From assembly GCA_038148755.1 (NCBI GenBank), contig JAYQWA010000009.1:1-64000 (forward strand): DNA of 64,000 nt, read 5' to 3'. The notes beneath the pieces are model-generated. The model made no database searches. It worked only from the letters and a program-made list of their open reading frames with translations, and was not told where the DNA came from. The stretch comes from UBA5109 sp038148755. Lineage in GTDB: Bacteria; Pseudomonadota; Gammaproteobacteria; Pseudomonadales; Pseudohongiellaceae. Position numbers and translations under genes: made by a program. Below, one piece after another: positions 8,655 to 17,443 of this stretch (position 1 is the first letter of the stretch; every line of letters starts with the position of its first letter).

Positions 8655-9050
8655 ATGAAGAAACGAGTTTGTATGGGATTATTGGTAATGGCTTTTGCCA
8701 GCCTGCCAGTATCAGCGCACCATTCAGGAGCAATGTTTGATTATACGCAGTTGGTTGAAGTGACCGGCGTGGTTAAACAGTTTCAATATACTAACCCGCA
8801 TTCCTGGCTCATCATTGATGTAACTAATGAAGATGGTTCAGTGACAACCTGGGGTTTTGAGGCTGAAGGACCAAGTTCTTTGATGCGTGCAGGTATCAGA
8901 CGCAGTGATTTACCACCTGGAACGGAAATTACCATTCGTGGCAACCCACTGAGTGATGGCCGTCCGGCTGCTGCCTGGTTCGATGCCGTGGTAAATGGTC
9001 AAACAATGAATCCTTTGAATGGTTTCGCTATTAATCCTGCGGATGAATAA
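8655..9050 (+). CDS. DUF6152 family secreted protein
   Basis: A 131-residue small exported protein. ATG at 8655 follows a strong Shine-Dalgarno (gaggagag) and starts a clear signal peptide ending in VSAHHSG. The family hallmark is the post-cleavage HHSGAMFDYTQLVEVTGVVK followed by QYTNPHSWLIIDVTNEDG, a small OB-like or beta-barrel domain. The function of the family is unknown; the conserved histidines directly at the mature N-terminus invite a metal-binding guess, which is untested. It follows the secreted protein gene at 7631-8587, and a strong terminator lies 28 nt downstream. Confidence 0.85.
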   Translation: MKKRVCMGLLVMAFASLPVSAHHSGAMFDYTQLVEVTGVVKQFQYTNPHSWLIIDVTNEDGSVTTWGFEAEGPSSLMRAGIRRSDLPPGTEITIRGNPLSDGRPAAAWFDAVVNGQTMNPLNGFAINPADE

Positions 9051-9077
9051 TTTTTAAAATAGTCAAATTTAATCCTT

Positions 9078-9109
9078 AAAAAAGACCAGCCATGAGCTGG
9101 TCTTTTTTT
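9078..9109 (+). terminator. Rho-independent terminator after the DUF6152 gene
   Basis: A 10-bp perfect stem (9081-9090 aaagaccagc with 9096-9105 gctggtcttt) with the loop catga is followed by a T run. It ends the two-gene transcript 7631-9050. Confidence 0.9.
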
Positions 9110-9239
9110 GTGTTGAAATAAAATAATGCTTGTTTTTTGTGCTGAGAGAATTTGATAAATTGCACCAACGCTGAAAAAAGCATAAATTCAAAACCTCCTG
9201 GTAAATCAAAATTACATATTAGAGGCATGCTGGGACACC

Positions 9240-10970
9240 ATGGAACTTCGTTATTTATTAATCAGGACTTTGCTGTTTACTAAGAATTTAAGTTTGCGCT
9301 TACTGAGCCTGAGTCTTTGGTGCTCATTTTTGTTGACAGCAAATGTATACGCTGCGGAATCTGAATTAGAGACTGCCTTACAGGCATATGAATCAGGTGA
9401 TTTTGAAACTGCCTTGGCAATCTATACACCTCTGGCTAACGAAGGCAATCCTGAGGCCCAGGTCAGATTGGGTTCTATGTATGACAAGGGTGAAGGTGTA
9501 GAAGAAAATGTCGTAGAAGCAGGCAGACTATTTAGTTTAGCGGCTGAAGCCGGTAACCCTGAGGCGCTGGTGGCCATAGGAGACCGATATTTTTCTGGGC
9601 TTGAAGGCATTCCTGATACCGAAGAGGCTTATCGTCTGTTTCGACAGGCGGCAAATCAAGATTATGCCCCGGCCCAGGTAAAGCTGGCCAATATGTATTT
9701 TAACGGGCAGGGTGTTGATCAGGATTTGGATGAAGCTGTCAGTTACTATTTGTTGGCAGCAGAACAAGGTAATGAACAGGCTTTGGTTGCTTTAGGCAAT
9801 CTGTATGTGACAGGTCAAGGCGTTGAGCGTGACTTGAGTGAAGCGGTGCGACTTTATCAGGAGGCCGCCGATCAAGGCTATGCGCCGGCGCAGGTTAATC
9901 TCGGCAATCAGTACTATACAGGCCAGGGTATAGATCAGGATTTTGACCTTGCAATTGAGCTTTATGAGCTAGCCGCTGCACAGGATTATTCTCCTGCACA
10001 GGTATTTCTTGGCAATATTTATCTGGAAGGTACGGTTGTTGCCCAGGACTATGATCGTGCAAGAAGTTTGTTCACGGCTGCCGCAGATCAGAGTGATGAA
10101 GATGCCATTTTTATGTTGGGTTATCTGTTTGAATATGGATTGGGGGTGGATGCTAATTCTGAACAGGCTTTGCGGTTTTACGAGAGAGCCGCTGATTTCG
10201 GTAGTGCCGAGGCACAATATACGCTTGGTGTGAAATATGACACGGGCGCAGGCTATCCACAAAACTCAACCATCGCAGCAAGCTTATATCAACTGGCTGC
10301 GCAACAAGGCTTTGCTTCGGGGCAGGTAGCCTTGGCGAATAAGCTTTATCTGGGTGTAGGAGTTCCGCAAAATTTTTCTGAAGCGGCGCGTTATTATCGT
10401 TTAGCGGCAGATCAGGAAAATGCGGAAGCGCAAACCAATCTTGCAGTAATGTATACCAACGGACAGGGTGTCGAGCAGAATATCGAAGAAGCAATTAGCT
10501 TATATAACCTGGCTGCTGAGCAGAACTATGCACAAGCTTTTGTTAATCTGGGCTGGCTTTATACTAATGGGCTTGGTGTGGAAAAAAATACTGCTGAGAC
10601 TATTCGTTATTATCGCCTAGCAGCTGAACAAAACCATGTTCAGGCTATGGCTAATTTGGGTACCATGTATGTTAGTGGGCAAGGCGTTGAACAAAATTAT
10701 AGCGAAGCGTTTAAATTTTTCAGTTCTGCAGCAAAACTCGGTTTTGCTCCTGCTCAGGCCAATCTGGCTGTCATGTATGTTAATGCTTGGGGAGTGCCGG
10801 AATCTTCTTTATCCAACGCTTATATGTGGGCCTGGCTTGCCAGGGAGCAGGGCAATGAACAGGCTGCGATCTATGTGCAAGCGCTTGAACAGGAGCTAAG
10901 TCCCGCTGAAATTGAAACGGCTAAAGCATCAGCCAGTGCTTGCTCGCTTGCGGGTTTTGAAGGTTGCTGA
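9240..10970 (+). CDS. Exported Sel1-like repeat protein
   Basis: A 576-residue protein with a signal peptide (hydrophobic stretch to about residue 38, ANVYAAESE) followed by about 13 consecutive 36-residue Sel1-like repeats with the pattern A-AQ--LG-MY--G-GV-----EA---Y-LAAEQG. Sel1 repeats form alpha-helical solenoids used as protein-binding scaffolds, and exported versions are common in Gram-negative bacteria. The C-terminal 45 residues (YMWAWLAREQGNEQ onward) match the usual cap of such proteins and end with two cysteines in SACSLAGFEGC. ATG at 9240 is used; a gagg lies 16 nt upstream, a rather long spacing. The binding partner is unknown. It converges with the operon ending at 11014. Confidence 0.88.
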   Translation: MELRYLLIRTLLFTKNLSLRLLSLSLWCSFLLTANVYAAESELETALQAYESGDFETALAIYTPLANEGNPEAQVRLGSMYDKGEGVEENVVEAGRLFSLAAEAGNPEALVAIGDRYFSGLEGIPDTEEAYRLFRQAANQDYAPAQVKLANMYFNGQGVDQDLDEAVSYYLLAAEQGNEQALVALGNLYVTGQGVERDLSEAVRLYQEAADQGYAPAQVNLGNQYYTGQGIDQDFDLAIELYELAAAQDYSPAQVFLGNIYLEGTVVAQDYDRARSLFTAAADQSDEDAIFMLGYLFEYGLGVDANSEQALRFYERAADFGSAEAQYTLGVKYDTGAGYPQNSTIAASLYQLAAQQGFASGQVALANKLYLGVGVPQNFSEAARYYRLAADQENAEAQTNLAVMYTNGQGVEQNIEEAISLYNLAAEQNYAQAFVNLGWLYTNGLGVEKNTAETIRYYRLAAEQNHVQAMANLGTMYVSGQGVEQNYSEAFKFFSSAAKLGFAPAQANLAVMYVNAWGVPESSLSNAYMWAWLAREQGNEQAAIYVQALEQELSPAEIETAKASASACSLAGFEGC

Positions 10971-11013
10971 ATAAATCTGCTTTGGTCGGAGTCTGCAGGA
11001 AACTGAAGAGTAC

Positions 11014-11868
11014 TTAGTTATTTAAAAGTGAACAGGGAGTCGGATTCCAGAGGGAATCATCAGGTTCGCGTTGAAAGTTGGTGCTGGTGATATGGTTAAC
11101 CAGCAAATTTAATGGATCACGCACAATGGTCGTCACAATAAGCCATTCTGTGCCATCGGGTTCCCGCAAGGTATTGAAATATTCTTTAAGCTCAGTGTCT
11201 TCGCTTAAAGGAACCCCGTTTTTACGTAACATTGATGGACTGAGGTTTGTCGTTTCAACATAGAGCTTACCACCTACAGGTTGCATCGCTGGTCGTCGAC
11301 CGAGAGCCCTGATTGCGCCTGTTTCTCCTGGGTTTAATAAAACCCTGTCAGGGTCGAATCCACCATTGTATTGCCACTTGGCCACGGAAAGTCCTTGCAG
11401 ACTTGGAGCGCCTGGATTGGGGATATTGTCAAAATGGAGTAGGCGGGTTTGTTCACCGGCGTCTGCTTCAATACGCAGTGTATCGCCATCCTGCCAGGAA
11501 ATGCGCAAGCGGCCAGGTTCCCTGAGGAGTCTGGCAGCACCGTAGGCCTGGCAGGCCTGCCCATTTCTTTCAAGCTGTTCCAGATTAACAGCGCTGGCAA
11601 TTTCCTGCGCTCTTGCGGTTAAAGGAAGGCCGTCAAAATTCCCTACTGGTGGTGTAATCATGCGCATATGCCAATCTTCAGTTACTACGGAAACCCAGTT
11701 CCCCGTCAACTCAATTGGCGCAAAACGTTGGTAAACAGATCCTTCCTCTTGGGTTTGGGCAAAAACAGGAGAACCCAGCAGCATCAACAAGGCACAGCTT
11801 CTCAGGAAGGCAGTACTTTGTTTACTCTTAATGTTCACTTTATTCATCAGTTTTTTACCAGGCATCAT
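11014..11868 (-). CDS. Secreted protein, uncharacterised, last gene of a four-gene exported operon
   Basis: A 284-residue protein with a signal peptide (LRSCALLMLLGSPVFAQ, cleavage near residue 38). The mature part begins with the pattern LTGNWVSVVTEDWHMRMITPP and contains NGQACQAYGAARLLREPGRLRISWQDGDTLRIE, GRRPAMQPVGGKLYVETTNL and the ending WLIVTTIVRDPLNLLVNHI. I associate this pattern with uncharacterised proteins that sit beside DUF6152 or MBL-fold genes; no function is established. The start overlaps the stop of the upstream MBL-fold gene (ATGA), indicating translational coupling. The sequence suggests a beta-rich, possibly lipocalin-like fold, which is inference. Confidence 0.78.
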   Translation of the reverse strand: MMPGKKLMNKVNIKSKQSTAFLRSCALLMLLGSPVFAQTQEEGSVYQRFAPIELTGNWVSVVTEDWHMRMITPPVGNFDGLPLTARAQEIASAVNLEQLERNGQACQAYGAARLLREPGRLRISWQDGDTLRIEADAGEQTRLLHFDNIPNPGAPSLQGLSVAKWQYNGGFDPDRVLLNPGETGAIRALGRRPAMQPVGGKLYVETTNLSPSMLRKNGVPLSEDTELKEYFNTLREPDGTEWLIVTTIVRDPLNLLVNHITSTNFQREPDDSLWNPTPCSLLNN

Positions 11869-12833
11869 TGAAATTCGTTATAAACAGCTTCGAGAAACAT
11901 GTCGACTGTCCAACCGGGACGGCTGTATCGGCTTTCCCAGCCAAGTACTGGTCGGGCCTGTTTTACCTGTTCAAGATTTAAACCTTCTTCACTGATCAAT
12001 CTTTGTAAACGGTCACGGATGATATAAGTCATATCACGATATTCAACAAGATCAGCTTCATCTGAAATATAGCCGTGTCCGGGGATGACATAAGTTCCAC
12101 CTTCGGCCAGATCATCAGAAATCGTGATATCCAGCATGAGATCCAGCGCAGTAATTAGCCCCTGAAAAGTACCACCTTTTGCATAATCAACCATAGGCAG
12201 ACCGGTGGTTGTGAAGATATCGCCACTGACTAGGACATTGGATCCCCGGAAATACACGATGCTATCACCGTCGCTAGTGGCATTCGGCATATGGATTACA
12301 TCAATGGCTTCACCATTAAATATCTGACCTCGCTGCGCTTCATAATAACCATCTGTTGGCCATGAAAGCTGAGGATAGATACGTTCTCCGTTAGCATCCC
12401 TGGCAGTGCTCATTCGAAATAAGACATTTTCCTGGGAAATTATGCTTATCCTGGCGCCTCGTTCAGCGCCGCTGGTTGAGCCGCCGGGTAGCGAAGCCAA
12501 AGCAGCATTGCCACCAATATGCTGGTTTGCTATCGAAGTATTAACGATATAACGAATTGGACGGTCGGATATGCTCGCAATAGCTTCTACGACAGCTTCA
12601 CTGAATTCAAGGCTTCCGGTATCCACAACAAAGACACCCTGGTCAGCGGCCTGAACAGCGATATTTCCGCCAACACCGGCAATCATCCAGACATTTCCCT
12701 GCACATGGATGACTTCAAGCTCTCCTGATACAGGTGGTTCAGAAGGAACCGGCTGGCCATTTGTATAGGCTGTCGACAAAATAAAGAATAAAGTCAGTAT
12801 GACTTTTGTAGGCAGGAATTTATAAGGCTTCAT
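11865..12833 (-). CDS. Exported metallo-beta-lactamase-fold protein with altered metal site
   Basis: A 322-residue MBL-fold protein with a signal peptide (cleavage near TNGQ, residue 26). The fold is recognisable: strand with VFVVDTGS (68-74), RYIVNTSIANQHIGGNA (94-110), H181 in VIHMPNATSDGDS, D205 in LVSGDIF and H253 in VIPGHGY. In a classical enzyme the segment at 100-105 reads HxHxDH; here it reads S-I-A-N-Q-H, so the first two histidines and the aspartate are missing while H105, H181, D205 and H253 remain. A dinuclear zinc site is therefore unlikely, though one metal might bind. The gene overlaps both neighbours by 4 nt in a tightly coupled operon. Confidence 0.85.
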   Translation of the reverse strand: MKPYKFLPTKVILTLFFILSTAYTNGQPVPSEPPVSGELEVIHVQGNVWMIAGVGGNIAVQAADQGVFVVDTGSLEFSEAVVEAIASISDRPIRYIVNTSIANQHIGGNAALASLPGGSTSGAERGARISIISQENVLFRMSTARDANGERIYPQLSWPTDGYYEAQRGQIFNGEAIDVIHMPNATSDGDSIVYFRGSNVLVSGDIFTTTGLPMVDYAKGGTFQGLITALDLMLDITISDDLAEGGTYVIPGHGYISDEADLVEYRDMTYIIRDRLQRLISEEGLNLEQVKQARPVLGWESRYSRPGWTVDMFLEAVYNEFQ

Positions 12834-13744
12834 TCTGTCAGAAACTCTCTATATTCAGGATAAGCAGTTTCTTCGCCACCAAGAGTTGCTTCTACAGGGA
12901 CGCCTATTTCTTCAGCCCATTCTCCGATAAATGGATTTTCTCCAGGCAGATAATGAGGCACATAATGTTTTTCGGGCCTGGCAATTTCTGCCCGGTTCAG
13001 ACATTGAGCGAAAACGCCATCTGCAGCATCAGCCGCTTCAATCCCGAACTCTGCCGTTGAGACGCCGCGCGGAGCAATGATGAAGTCGGCAGATTTAACA
13101 TAGGTATCAGTTAGATAATGGGGGTCATCGACAAACCAGGTGATCGTGAGGACATCTTCGTTACGTTGGTAGTAGGTGTAAACTGTCGCCTGATCACTGC
13201 TGGGAACGCCATTGCGTCTCACCCATCCCCATTTAAGGTGTGTAGTTTTGGTTATTAACGTGCCGTTTTCCCAACGCCCGGTTGTAAAACCGGCCCAGGT
13301 ATGTGGCGCATATTCTGAAGGGTGCTCACGACCATCCATCCAGATAGTCCGGTCAGCCCGCCTGAAAGTACCGTCAACTGTGTATGCTATAACATCAAGA
13401 TTATAGTCAAGCTGGGCTGCAATTCTTAGATTGGCCGGGCCCCAGAACGAGTAAGTAGAAGGATGTCGCATACAGACATGTTCCGGCACACCAAGTAAGG
13501 CGCTGTCATAGGCCAGTGCTCTGGAGAGGGCCTCTTCATTCAGTGGTATGCCCAGAAAATCAACCACAGGAGGGCCATCGGCGCGTTCAATCGCATCTTC
13601 AATAAAGCCAAATAAAGCTGCGACCCCTCCCAGTGAAACACCAGGAGCAGGCTGCTCCCAATATCCAACGATATCAGTTTCCTGAGCCTGCGCTGCAAAT
13701 GCCTGGCCTAATAAAAAGGCCAGGCAAACTAGTCTTTTGATCAT
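12830..13744 (-). CDS. Secreted protein of the DUF6152-associated type, function unknown
   Basis: A 304-residue protein with a short signal peptide (MIKRLVCLAFLLGQAFAAQAQ). It contains VDFLGIPLNEEALSRALAYD, RHPSTYSFWGPANLRI, RTIWMDGREHPSEYAPHTWAGF, TTGRWENGTLITKTTHLKWGW, RRNGVPSSDQATV and DDPHYLTDTYVKS. This is the same scheme as the protein at 7631-8587, so the island has two members of one family in two separate transcripts. No catalytic motif is recognisable. It starts 12 nt after the DUF1554 gene and its stop overlaps the next gene's start, so the four genes 14440 to 11014 form one operon. Confidence 0.8.
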   Translation of the reverse strand: MIKRLVCLAFLLGQAFAAQAQETDIVGYWEQPAPGVSLGGVAALFGFIEDAIERADGPPVVDFLGIPLNEEALSRALAYDSALLGVPEHVCMRHPSTYSFWGPANLRIAAQLDYNLDVIAYTVDGTFRRADRTIWMDGREHPSEYAPHTWAGFTTGRWENGTLITKTTHLKWGWVRRNGVPSSDQATVYTYYQRNEDVLTITWFVDDPHYLTDTYVKSADFIIAPRGVSTAEFGIEAADAADGVFAQCLNRAEIARPEKHYVPHYLPGENPFIGEWAEEIGVPVEATLGGEETAYPEYREFLTE

Positions 13745-13756
13745 AAAATGGATTTA

Positions 13757-14440
13757 TTAATCAATGGCGAAACAATAATAGCGGCCGGTACCACCAGTAT
13801 TGATTAATGCCTGTTGACTGCAGCCTGCAGAAGGGTGGGCTGTCGCCCATGGAGATACGCCTGGTCCTAAAGTACGACGGTCGATATGGCCCAGCATTGC
13901 AGTACCTTCATCACTGGAAGTCCAGTTGTTACATGTCATATCGTTTCCTGCTGGATAAGCCATACCATTAGCATCTGAACCAGTTAAGGCATCATGCTCA
14001 ACATTTGGGGTGATCTGCAGCTCGATAGGTAAAGGCGTTCCGTCATCATCAAGTCCAACGTAAGGAACCGGTCTACCATGCTCATCCAGCGCTGTTCGGA
14101 CACTGAGTCTGTTATCATCTTCGTTATGCAGCTCGTCCAGATTTCTGGCAATCATGTCACCATTGGCGTTGTACCAGGGACCTGTACCAATACGATCACG
14201 GGCATTAACGGCATTCATACCCTGCGTGCTTAAATAAGCGTGCCAGGTTTTATCACCTGCTCCAGCAACCGAGGCTAATGCCTGACAACGAGCATCAGCT
14301 CCGGCCAGACCTCCAAGGTTACCACCTTGACCTGAACCGGCGCTGGTTACAAAAAAATTCATTTCCTGAGCAAAAGTCGCTGGAATAGAGAGTGCAGTTA
14401 ACGCTGAAATTAGTATTAATTTGAGTTGAAGAGTTTTCAA
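13757..14440 (-). CDS. Secreted DUF1554-like (lectin-like) protein
   Basis: A 227-residue protein with a signal peptide (cleavage after TFAQ, near residue 25). The mature part starts MNFFVTSAGSGQGGNLGGLAGADARCQALA, the signature of the DUF1554 domain seen in many marine bacterial exported proteins and distantly related to C-type-lectin-like folds. Other family features are TWHAYLST, the tryptophan/cysteine region DMTCNNWTSSDEGTAMLGH, and the C-terminal CSQQALINTGGTGRYYCFAID. Four cysteines are visible in the mature part, probably in two disulfides. It is the first gene of the operon running to 11014 and faces the TonB-dependent receptor across a 402-nt spacer. Carbohydrate binding is a guess from fold similarity. 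Confidence 0.82.
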   Translation of the reverse strand: MKTLQLKLILISALTALSIPATFAQEMNFFVTSAGSGQGGNLGGLAGADARCQALASVAGAGDKTWHAYLSTQGMNAVNARDRIGTGPWYNANGDMIARNLDELHNEDDNRLSVRTALDEHGRPVPYVGLDDDGTPLPIELQITPNVEHDALTGSDANGMAYPAGNDMTCNNWTSSDEGTAMLGHIDRRTLGPGVSPWATAHPSAGCSQQALINTGGTGRYYCFAID

Positions 14441-14842
14441 TTTGTTTTCCTTTCTTGGTTTAAATCAGTTAGTTAAATCGTTTTAGGTGTTGAATGATAA
14501 TCTGATAGGCTAGTGTTACCTAGTCAAATAAAACTTCCAGCCCTATTCCTGACCGCCGACAATTTATAAAATATTTTTCGTAAACACAACATGTTATTGC
14601 TTAATACTTAGTATTTGCAATAACAAGCCCTATTAAAAACCCGATAAAAATAATTGGATAAATATAGCTTGTCGTGCCAAAAAACTTTAGAAAATTTTGA
14701 CTTAACATAATTCTGTAATAAATCTGTAAAATATAAGCAATTTAGGGGTGTACATTTTTCCTCTATGGGGTTAACCTCACCTTTGCTACAACTTTATAAA
14801 TAAGAATAATTAAAAAATAAAAACCGAAAGTAAGGGGGAAGT
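14441..14842. other. 402-nt divergent spacer between DUF1554 operon and TonB-dependent receptor
   Basis: The spacer is AT-rich and holds no convincing coding sequence. It contains the perfect dyad 14592-14625, a palindrome ggttaacc (14769-14776), a TTGACT hexamer at 14697-14702 that could serve as a -35 element for the receptor without a matching good -10, and a strong Shine-Dalgarno (taaggggga) directly before the receptor ATG. Both transcripts must start within it. Confidence 0.6.
14592..14625. promoter_or_regulatory. Perfect dyad, candidate operator in the divergent spacer
   Basis: Arms tgttattgc (14592-14600) and gcaataaca (14617-14625) are exact reverse complements, and inside them aatac (14603-14607) pairs with gtatt (14611-14615) around tta. 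The 34-bp element lies between two divergent transcripts and is not followed by a T run, so a protein-binding site is more likely than a terminator. Confidence 0.5.
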
Positions 14843-17410
14843 ATGAAATTTCCGAAAGTCAAACCTATGTCTTTTGCAATTTCGGCTGCGATTGCCGCTT
14901 CGGCATCAATGGTTATTACACCTGCAGCTCTGGCGCAAAGGGCTATCGAAGAAGTAGTGGTAACCGCGGAACGCCGTGAAGCTACAGAACAAACCACATC
15001 TATTTCCATGGAAGTATTCACCGGTGAATCGCTGCGTGATAATGCAATCAGGGAAGTTAGAGACTTACAAAATAACATGCCAAACATCCAGATTCAGGAT
15101 AATGGTAACGGCAGTGACGTGAATATCAGGGGTGTTGGTACCAATGTATTCTCGCCAGACGTACAGATGGGTGTGCAAATTGTAAATGACGGTCTTGTAC
15201 ATGGTGAGCCAATGGGGCTGAATGGTGCATTCTTTGATGTGGGCACAATCGAGGTTCTGCGTGGACCACAGGGAACGTTCATTGGACAGTCTGCTGCCGG
15301 TGGTGCGATCCTGATCAACTCAGCCAATCCGGATTTTGAAGGTATTCATGGTTACGTTGATGGTGTATTCGGAAATTATCAGCATAATCGTGTGGAAGCA
15401 GCCTTAAACCTGCCGATCAGCGATACCTGGGCAGCCCGCATAGCCGTACTTACAGAACAGCGCGAAAGCTATTATCAAAACCTGGGTGGTCAGGTACTAG
15501 CAAACAACCAGCAAGCATGGGGGCCAGGCACACTAGATAACCGCTCTGTTCGCTTGAGCCTATTGTGGGAGCCCAGTGATACTTTCTCTGCCAATTTCAA
15601 AATTATGGAAAACGCAGTAGACCACGATGGTGACGTACGTGTACCACAATATAAACCTACAACAGGTTATGTCGTTGACCCTGCCACGGGTATTCCGACT
15701 GAAGTAACGACTTACTCTCGATGGAGAGAATACACGCCTGGACCGGAAAACCCTTTTCAGGTGTATCAAATGTTTCCTGCGAATGATTTACAGGAAAATC
15801 AGCAGTGGTCAATGCGACTGAGCTGGGAGTTGCAAAATGGCATGACTATCAATACCAATACTGGCTATAACAAGTTATTTGTTCAGTCAGTCAGTGGCGG
15901 TGGTAATGGTAACCACAGTACGCGTGTGCCTATATTGCCTGATACATTCCAATTAGGCCCTGACAACCGTTCATGGACCAATGAAATCACGCTGACTTCA
16001 GCTGATGATGGTGGTCGAGATAGCTGGATAGTAGGTGCTTTCAGACAAAACAGGGAAACGCCTGTATTGTTCCAGAACCCGGCGTCGACTAACGAAAACT
16101 GCGGATGGCAGGGTGATGGCACGCATGTACCCTGTGGCGATCTTCAAGTGCCTACATCTTATATACATGTCTTAACCCCAGCATTCGTTACTAATGAGGC
16201 TTTTTTCGGGCAGTACACCTACGATATCAGTGACGAGTTGGAATTGGCTGTTGGTGCACGCTGGAATATGGATGATAGTAATCGTGATACCATTATCATT
16301 CGTCGTGCGCTATTGCCTTTTGGTGATCCGAGTACCTGTAATACTTATGGGATAACCGGCTCAGAATTATTGAGTCCGCAAACCAATTCCGGCACGGCAG
16401 GTGTTGTTGGAACTGGCCCGGCCTACGGTTGCGCGGTGGTTAACACTGCTACATCGGACATAAAACAGAAAGGTGTCGATACTGAAGTGCCAACCTATAA
16501 GATTGGTTTGAACTGGTCACCGACCGATACAGACTTCCTATATATCTTCTATGCGAAGGGTTATAAAGCAGGTACTCACCAGGGTACCGGTGTTCAACCT
16601 GAGGATATTGATGATATCGAGTTTGGTTGGAAAGGTAGCTTGTTTGATGGCCTCTTTACGGGTGACATAAACTTCTACTTCATGGATTATCAGGATCTCC
16701 AAGGTAATACGTGGAATACAGGCGACCCTACTGGTGCTGGAACAACTAACTCCAATGTCGGTAATGCAACCATTAATGGTATTGAATTGTCGGGTCAGAT
16801 GTTCCTGGGTAACTTAGGTATTAATTTCTCTGCTGCATGGAATGATTCAGAGATCGAAAATGCTACAACTGTCAATCCAGCAGCATTACCAGCATGGTCT
16901 GAAAATGACTTGGGTGGCGCATTAGACTGGTTGCCGCAGTGTGGTATAGGTACTCTAACAACCTATGGTGATGGGAACCCGGCTACCCCATCAACTGCTC
17001 GAGTGGCGAATCCGGCCGATCCAGCATCTACCGTTCCTAATGGTAACTGTTTCGACTATACGCCATACCAGTTGAACTTTGCTGGTCAGCCACAGGTACA
17101 GGCACCTGAGTTTTCCTATAACATTTCAATAGACTATCAGTTTTCTCTGAATAATGGTGCCACTCTGACACCACGATTGCAGTTCAATCACACTGATGAA
17201 AGCTATTCGAATGTTATTCAGACGGATTACTTCAGAAATGATCCAAGGAATCTGACCAATCTGACGGTGAACTATGAGCAGAATGACTGGACTGTGCAGT
17301 TCTATATCCGCAACCTGACTGACGATGTTTATATCGCTTCAGCCAGAGAAGGCTGGATTGGTTACGGTGCACCCAGAACTTATGGTGTCAGTGCGAGAAT
17401 GAACTTCTAA
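14843..17410 (+). CDS. TonB-dependent outer-membrane receptor
   Basis: An 855-residue outer-membrane receptor. It has a signal peptide (cleavage near ALAQR, residue 32), an immediate TonB box IEEVVVTAER (35-44), and a plug domain with LRDNAIREVRDLQNNMPNIQI, NIRGVGTNVF and VEVLRGPQGTFIGQSAAGGAI-type motifs (the TonB-receptor plug signature). The 22-strand barrel ends in the aromatic-terminated YGVSARMNF. This receptor class, often called iron-complex receptor-like, in marine heterotrophs imports a range of substrates, so the ligand cannot be read. Cysteines cluster in external loops (ENCGWQGDGTHVPCGD, DWLPQCGIG, NGNCFDY). A strong Shine-Dalgarno precedes it and a terminator follows. Confidence 0.92.
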   Translation: MKFPKVKPMSFAISAAIAASASMVITPAALAQRAIEEVVVTAERREATEQTTSISMEVFTGESLRDNAIREVRDLQNNMPNIQIQDNGNGSDVNIRGVGTNVFSPDVQMGVQIVNDGLVHGEPMGLNGAFFDVGTIEVLRGPQGTFIGQSAAGGAILINSANPDFEGIHGYVDGVFGNYQHNRVEAALNLPISDTWAARIAVLTEQRESYYQNLGGQVLANNQQAWGPGTLDNRSVRLSLLWEPSDTFSANFKIMENAVDHDGDVRVPQYKPTTGYVVDPATGIPTEVTTYSRWREYTPGPENPFQVYQMFPANDLQENQQWSMRLSWELQNGMTINTNTGYNKLFVQSVSGGGNGNHSTRVPILPDTFQLGPDNRSWTNEITLTSADDGGRDSWIVGAFRQNRETPVLFQNPASTNENCGWQGDGTHVPCGDLQVPTSYIHVLTPAFVTNEAFFGQYTYDISDELELAVGARWNMDDSNRDTIIIRRALLPFGDPSTCNTYGITGSELLSPQTNSGTAGVVGTGPAYGCAVVNTATSDIKQKGVDTEVPTYKIGLNWSPTDTDFLYIFYAKGYKAGTHQGTGVQPEDIDDIEFGWKGSLFDGLFTGDINFYFMDYQDLQGNTWNTGDPTGAGTTNSNVGNATINGIELSGQMFLGNLGINFSAAWNDSEIENATTVNPAALPAWSENDLGGALDWLPQCGIGTLTTYGDGNPATPSTARVANPADPASTVPNGNCFDYTPYQLNFAGQPQVQAPEFSYNISIDYQFSLNNGATLTPRLQFNHTDESYSNVIQTDYFRNDPRNLTNLTVNYEQNDWTVQFYIRNLTDDVYIASAREGWIGYGAPRTYGVSARMNF

Positions 17411-17443
17411 TCATTGGTAATTAGATTTAAAGTTCTTTAATTC

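Noticed and set aside
9969..10494. Long antisense frames across the Sel1 gene
   Set aside because: They arise from the repetitive codon pattern of the Sel1 repeats and show no signal, motif or Shine-Dalgarno.
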